Shown: positions 62,140 to 64,000 of the stretch, one piece after another
Layout: each line of letters begins with the position of its first letter
Numbering within the stretch: the first letter of the stretch is position 1
NCBI GenBank assembly: GCA_963976435.1
Contig: CAXBKQ010000003.1
Location: 1 to 64,000, forward strand
Length of the DNA: 64,000 nt
Source of the DNA: CAKZNE01 sp963976435
Lineage (GTDB): Bacteria; Bacteroidota; Bacteroidia; Flavobacteriales; Schleiferiaceae
Direction of reading: 5' to 3'
Position numbers and translations under genes: made by a program
The notes under the pieces: model-generated
Database searches by the model: none
What the model was told of the DNA's origin: nothing
What the model saw: only the letters and a program-made list of their open reading frames with translations

Positions 62140-62168
62140 AATGGCTCGATACTTGTCGAGCCATTTTT
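62140..62168 (+). terminator. Rho-independent terminator after tig
   Basis: A perfect 10-bp stem, AATGGCTCGA (62140-62149) and TCGAGCCATT (62156-62165), with a 6-nt loop, runs into TTTTT (62164-62168). It lies 25 nt after the tig stop and 25 nt before clpP. Confidence 0.9.
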
Positions 62169-62193
62169 GTTACATTCAAAAAAAAATTAGACA

Positions 62194-62862
62194 ATGGATT
62201 ATAGTAAAGAATTTGAAAAATATGCCGTAGGGCACAAAGGAATATCATCATTACATGTAGGGAATTATATCGAATCCTCTCTAACCCCTTATATTATTGA
62301 GGAAAGACAATTGAACGTTGCACAAATGGATGTCTTTTCTCGTTTGATGATGGATAGAATAATTTTCCTAGGAACAGGAATTAATGATCAAATTGCGAAT
62401 ATTGTTCAAGCCCAATTATTATTTTTAGAATCAGTTGATTCCAAAAAAGACATCCAAATTTATCTCAATAGTCCGGGTGGATCTGTTTACGCTGGACTGG
62501 GAATTTATGATACTATGCAACTGGTTAATCCGGATGTAGCTACAATTTGTACTGGTATGGCAGCCTCCATGGGAGCTGTTTTATTATGTGCTGGAGCAGC
62601 AGGAAAAAGATCTGCATTAAAACACAGTAGAGTGATGATTCATCAACCTATGAGCGGTGCTCAAGGACAGGCTAGTGATATGGAAATTGCAGTGAAGGAA
62701 GTGCTTAAAATGAAAAAGGAACTTTATAATATTATTGCCAGTCATTCTGGTCAAGAATTTGAAAAAGTTGAAGCAGATTCTGATCGTGACTATTGGATGA
62801 GTTCGCCCGAAGCCAAAGCGTACGGAATGATTGATGAAGTACTTGAATCCAAAAGAAAATAA
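62194..62862 (+). CDS. clpP: ATP-dependent Clp protease proteolytic subunit
   Basis: Serine protease subunit of ClpXP, a 14-mer barrel. The triad is visible: Ser125 in TGMAASMGAVLL, His150 in MIHQPMSGAQG and Asp199 in DSDRDYWMSSPEA. The segment VFSRLMMDRIIFLG near residue 45 is the conserved handle start. At 222 residues it includes a short N-terminal stretch that is usually removed. A terminator lies between it and clpX. Confidence 0.97.
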   Translation: MDYSKEFEKYAVGHKGISSLHVGNYIESSLTPYIIEERQLNVAQMDVFSRLMMDRIIFLGTGINDQIANIVQAQLLFLESVDSKKDIQIYLNSPGGSVYAGLGIYDTMQLVNPDVATICTGMAASMGAVLLCAGAAGKRSALKHSRVMIHQPMSGAQGQASDMEIAVKEVLKMKKELYNIIASHSGQEFEKVEADSDRDYWMSSPEAKAYGMIDEVLESKRK

Positions 62863-62901
62863 ATCGCAAGATTTTAAATTATAGATAAATCTTATAGGCC
62901 A

Positions 62902-62935
62902 AAAATCCGCTCCTCATAATACTGGAGCGGATTTT
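62902..62935 (+). terminator. Terminator-like hairpin between clpP and clpX
   Basis: AAAATCCGCTCC (62902-62913) pairs perfectly with GGAGCGGATTTT (62924-62935) over 12 bp with a 10-nt loop. Its symmetric A and T flanks allow termination in either direction. Confidence 0.87.
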
Positions 62936-62936
62936 C

Positions 62937-62944
62937 TATTTTTG
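62937..62944 (+). promoter_or_regulatory. Promoter -7 element for clpX
   Basis: TATTTTTG is an exact TAnnTTTG, directly after the clpP terminator and 25 nt upstream of the clpX ATG. The -33 position would fall inside the hairpin and has no TTG, so strength is uncertain. Confidence 0.5.
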
Positions 62945-62968
62945 TGAATCAGAACGAAAGCATTTAGC

Positions 62969-64000
62969 ATGAGTAATAAGAAGGAGAATTTAAACTGTTC
63001 ATTTTGTGGAAGGGAGAAAAAGGATACTAATGTCCTTATTGCAGGAATAAATGGACATATCTGTGATCACTGTATTAGACAGGCTCATGGAATAGTGGTG
63101 GAAGAGATGGATATGAAGGATAGGAAGGATCTTTCCAATTCCCTAAGCCTTATAAAACCCAAAGAAATTAAAGAGTTTTTAGATACTTATGTAATTGGTC
63201 AACAAGAGGCTAAGAGGATTTTAGCAGTTGCCGTATATAACCATTATAAAAGATTGAGCAATCCTGTAGACACAAAAGATGTGGAGATTGAAAAGTCTAA
63301 TATTATGATGGTTGGTGAAACTGGAACAGGAAAAACACTATTGGCCAGAACCATTGCTAAAATGCTAAATGTGCCATTTACTATTGTGGATGCAACGGTT
63401 CTTACCGAAGCTGGATACGTTGGTGAAGATGTAGAAAGTATCCTTACACGCCTCTTACAAGCAGCAAATTATGATTTAAAATCCGCTGAAAGGGGTATTA
63501 TATTTATTGATGAAATTGATAAAATTTCAAGGAAAAGCGATAATCCATCCATAACTAGAGATGTTAGTGGGGAAGGAGTACAACAAGCCTTACTAAAATT
63601 ATTGGAAGGTACTAAGGTAAATGTTCCTCCTCAAGGTGGAAGAAAACATCCAGACCAAAAATTTATTGAAGTAGATACTTCTAATATTTTATTTATTGCA
63701 GGCGGTGCTTTTGATGGTATTCAAAGACATATCGCTAAAAGATTAAATACCAAATCTGTAGGTTTCCATAGTACCAAAGAAAGAGAGGATCATGATAGTT
63801 CAAATTTCCTTAAATACTTGGCTCCTCAAGACTTAAAAACCTTTGGTTTGATTCCTGAATTAATTGGTAGAATACCTGTTTTAACTCATTTAAACCCTCT
63901 TACTGAGGATAGTTTGAAACAAATTCTAACAGAACCAAAAAATGCCATCATAAAACAATACACGAAGCTCCTGGAATTGGATAAGGTAAAATTGGATTTT
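62969..64000 (+). CDS. clpX: ATP-dependent Clp protease ATP-binding subunit ClpX (partial, 3' end outside window)
   Basis: AAA+ unfoldase of ClpXP. The first 344 codons are present in frame to the window edge; relatives are about 410 residues. The N-terminal zinc finger has CSFC (Cys10/Cys13) and CDHC (Cys32/Cys35), which bind substrates and adaptors. Walker A is GETGTGKT (116-123) and Walker B FIDEID (179-184). GYVGEDVES matches the substrate pore-loop motif. ATG at 62969 is used: it gives a canonical ClpX N-terminus. Confidence 0.97.
   Translation, partial: MSNKKENLNCSFCGREKKDTNVLIAGINGHICDHCIRQAHGIVVEEMDMKDRKDLSNSLSLIKPKEIKEFLDTYVIGQQEAKRILAVAVYNHYKRLSNPVDTKDVEIEKSNIMMVGETGTGKTLLARTIAKMLNVPFTIVDATVLTEAGYVGEDVESILTRLLQAANYDLKSAERGIIFIDEIDKISRKSDNPSITRDVSGEGVQQALLKLLEGTKVNVPPQGGRKHPDQKFIEVDTSNILFIAGGAFDGIQRHIAKRLNTKSVGFHSTKEREDHDSSNFLKYLAPQDLKTFGLIPELIGRIPVLTHLNPLTEDSLKQILTEPKNAIIKQYTKLLELDKVKLDF

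Overview
The window looks like a chromosomal piece of an AT-rich member of the Bacteroidota, probably a Flavobacteriia-like or related marine-type lineage. Four predicted exported proteins end in Type IX secretion (T9SS) type-A sorting domains. Several genes are preceded by the Bacteroidota -7 promoter element TAnnTTTG. Shine-Dalgarno sites are weak, and there is a Reg_prop/Y_Y_Y sensor kinase, a TPR-HTH regulator, and the housekeeping order tig-clpP-clpX. No phage, insertion sequence, CRISPR array or rRNA was seen.

Layout. Positions 434-8821 hold an orphan membrane sensor kinase, a TPR/HTH regulator, a PI-PLC-like enzyme and a large lipoprotein. Positions 9490-17767 are a tight six-gene catabolic-looking operon: class III aminotransferase, nitrilase-type hydrolase, VOC protein, Orn/Lys/Arg decarboxylase-like enzyme, ATP-grasp enzyme and succinate-semialdehyde-type dehydrogenase. 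It ends in a clear terminator. Positions 18001-27015 carry a dihaem peroxidase, a giant PhoX-like T9SS protein, a leucine-rich-repeat protein and a sulfotransferase-like protein.

Positions 27108-37802 are the most interesting stretch. A leftward repressor-nuclease pair (XRE-S24 regulator and PLD-family nuclease) is divergent from a rightward module: a YbjN/CesT-like protein, PspA/IM30, a membrane OB-fold protein, flotillin and a 1637-residue AAA+ ATPase with a long coiled-coil body. The divergent intergenic region holds nested inverted repeats, a promoter and a possible 24-codon leader ORF. A tRNA-Val(GAC) follows, then an in-register array of 43 heptanucleotides (consensus WTYCACT) upstream of a large FG-GAP/VCBS T9SS protein.

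Positions 42143-50974 (minus strand) hold a LamG T9SS protein and a six-gene operon (FkbH-like HAD protein, methyltransferase, acyl carrier protein, VOC protein, MBOAT acyltransferase, SGNH-like protein). A FAD reductase lies just upstream. Together they look like a pathway that builds an unusual acyl group on a carrier protein and transfers it to an envelope molecule. Positions 51090-55245 hold a cysteine-rich ECF sigma factor among small stress or maintenance genes, including msrB. Positions 55850-60571 hold a small HTH protein, folC, a TonB/ExbD/ExbB set and a SPOR-domain outer-membrane protein. Positions 60768-64000 hold trigger factor, clpP and the first 344 codons of clpX, which runs off the window.

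All functional assignments come from reading motifs by eye; no database search was made. Where a longer reading frame begins at TTG or GTG, the start was moved to a downstream ATG when a signal peptide, terminator or upstream gene end argued for it.
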